Below the pieces are notes generated by a model, which saw nothing but the letters and a program-made list of their open reading frames with translations, was not told the origin of the DNA and ran no database searches. A stretch of 7,494 nucleotides of DNA, taken from positions 1 to 7,494 of the forward strand of contig SXQR01000003.1 of NCBI GenBank assembly GCA_005792865.1, written 5' to 3'. Below are positions 7,378 to 7,494 of this stretch, piece after piece. This stretch comes from Flavobacterium sp. GTDB taxonomy: Bacteria > Bacteroidota > Bacteroidia > Flavobacteriales > Flavobacteriaceae. The position numbers were made by a program, and so were the translations under genes. The first letter of the stretch is position 1. The number at the start of each line of letters is the position of its first letter.

Positions 7378-7494
7378 ATGAAAAACGTTAAAACAATGGC
7401 TGTGATTGCCCTCACCGTAGGTCTTTCACACGCTTCGCAAGCCCAATTGGGCAACATGGTCAAAAGGGCTGCCAAGGAAACTGCGGTCAAAGAA
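7378..7494 (+). CDS. Putative exported protein, 5' part only (unrecognised)
   Basis: Only the first 39 codons lie in the window and the frame is open to the edge. The product begins MKNVKTMAVIALTVGLSHA, a typical Sec signal peptide with a basic start, a hydrophobic core (about residues 7-17) and a likely signal peptidase I site after SQA (residues 20-22). The mature part starts QLGNMVKRAAKET and is rich in Lys, Ala and Glu, suggesting a helical protein. There is no lipobox cysteine, so a lipoprotein is unlikely. The gene has its own promoter-like sequence and sits beyond the ftsZ terminator, so it is probably not part of the division operon. I do not recognise the family. Support comes from the signal peptide, an AT-rich start context (acaaaatATG) and the upstream -7 box. 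Confidence 0.75.
   Translation, partial: MKNVKTMAVIALTVGLSHASQAQLGNMVKRAAKETAVKE

Noticed and set aside
1..7494. Mobile elements, CRISPR arrays, tRNA/rRNA genes, toxin-antitoxin or defence genes
   Set aside because: No transposase, terminal repeats, regularly spaced repeats, tRNA-like cloverleaf or defence-type motif was seen; nearly all the window is core division and cell-wall coding sequence.

Overview
The window is a stretch of a dcw (division and cell wall) cluster, all on the + strand: 3' part of ftsW, then murG, murC, ftsQ, ftsA and ftsZ, then a terminator and the first 39 codons of an unrelated secreted-protein gene. The proteins look like those of Bacteroidota, most likely Flavobacteriaceae. 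The FtsZ begins with an SFDLP-type leader, has a very long acidic linker and ends in FLHDNVD. FtsQ is short with a CTK end, no ddl lies between murC and ftsQ, no clear Shine-Dalgarno sequences are visible, and a TAnnTTTG-type promoter box is present. Base composition is unusually GC-rich for that family: a sampled 120-nt stretch of murC is 60% G+C, and third positions mostly carry G or C. A GC-rich flavobacterial lineage is therefore my best guess; the genus cannot be fixed from sequence reading alone.

Layout: 1-725 ftsW (5' end outside the window); 727-1818 murG, one base after the ftsW stop; 1815-3155 murC, overlapping murG by ATGA; 3152-3874 ftsQ, overlapping murC by ATGA; 3881-5254 ftsA after a 6-nt gap; 5255-5370 a 116-nt AT-richer spacer with small repeats; 5371-7269 ftsZ; 7292-7329 a strong intrinsic terminator; 7321-7354 a Bacteroidota-type promoter beginning inside the terminator's T tract; 7378 onward a truncated gene with a signal peptide.

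The genes act in one process. MurC makes UDP-MurNAc-L-Ala, and MurG completes lipid II on the inner face of the membrane. FtsW polymerises lipid II at the septum. FtsQ links the divisome across the membrane, FtsA anchors the ring, and FtsZ is the ring-forming GTPase. Tight spacing and start/stop overlaps from ftsW to ftsA indicate one co-translated operon; ftsZ stands slightly apart and may have extra transcriptional input. All catalytic motifs I checked are intact, and I see no frameshift, insertion sequence, CRISPR array, tRNA or rRNA.

I found no new biological system. The points worth a second look are the lineage-specific appendages (FtsW coiled-coil tail, FtsZ linker with degenerate repeats, non-canonical FtsZ C-terminal peptide), the ftsA-ftsZ spacer, the AT-rich trough in ftsQ, and the compact terminator/promoter boundary after ftsZ.
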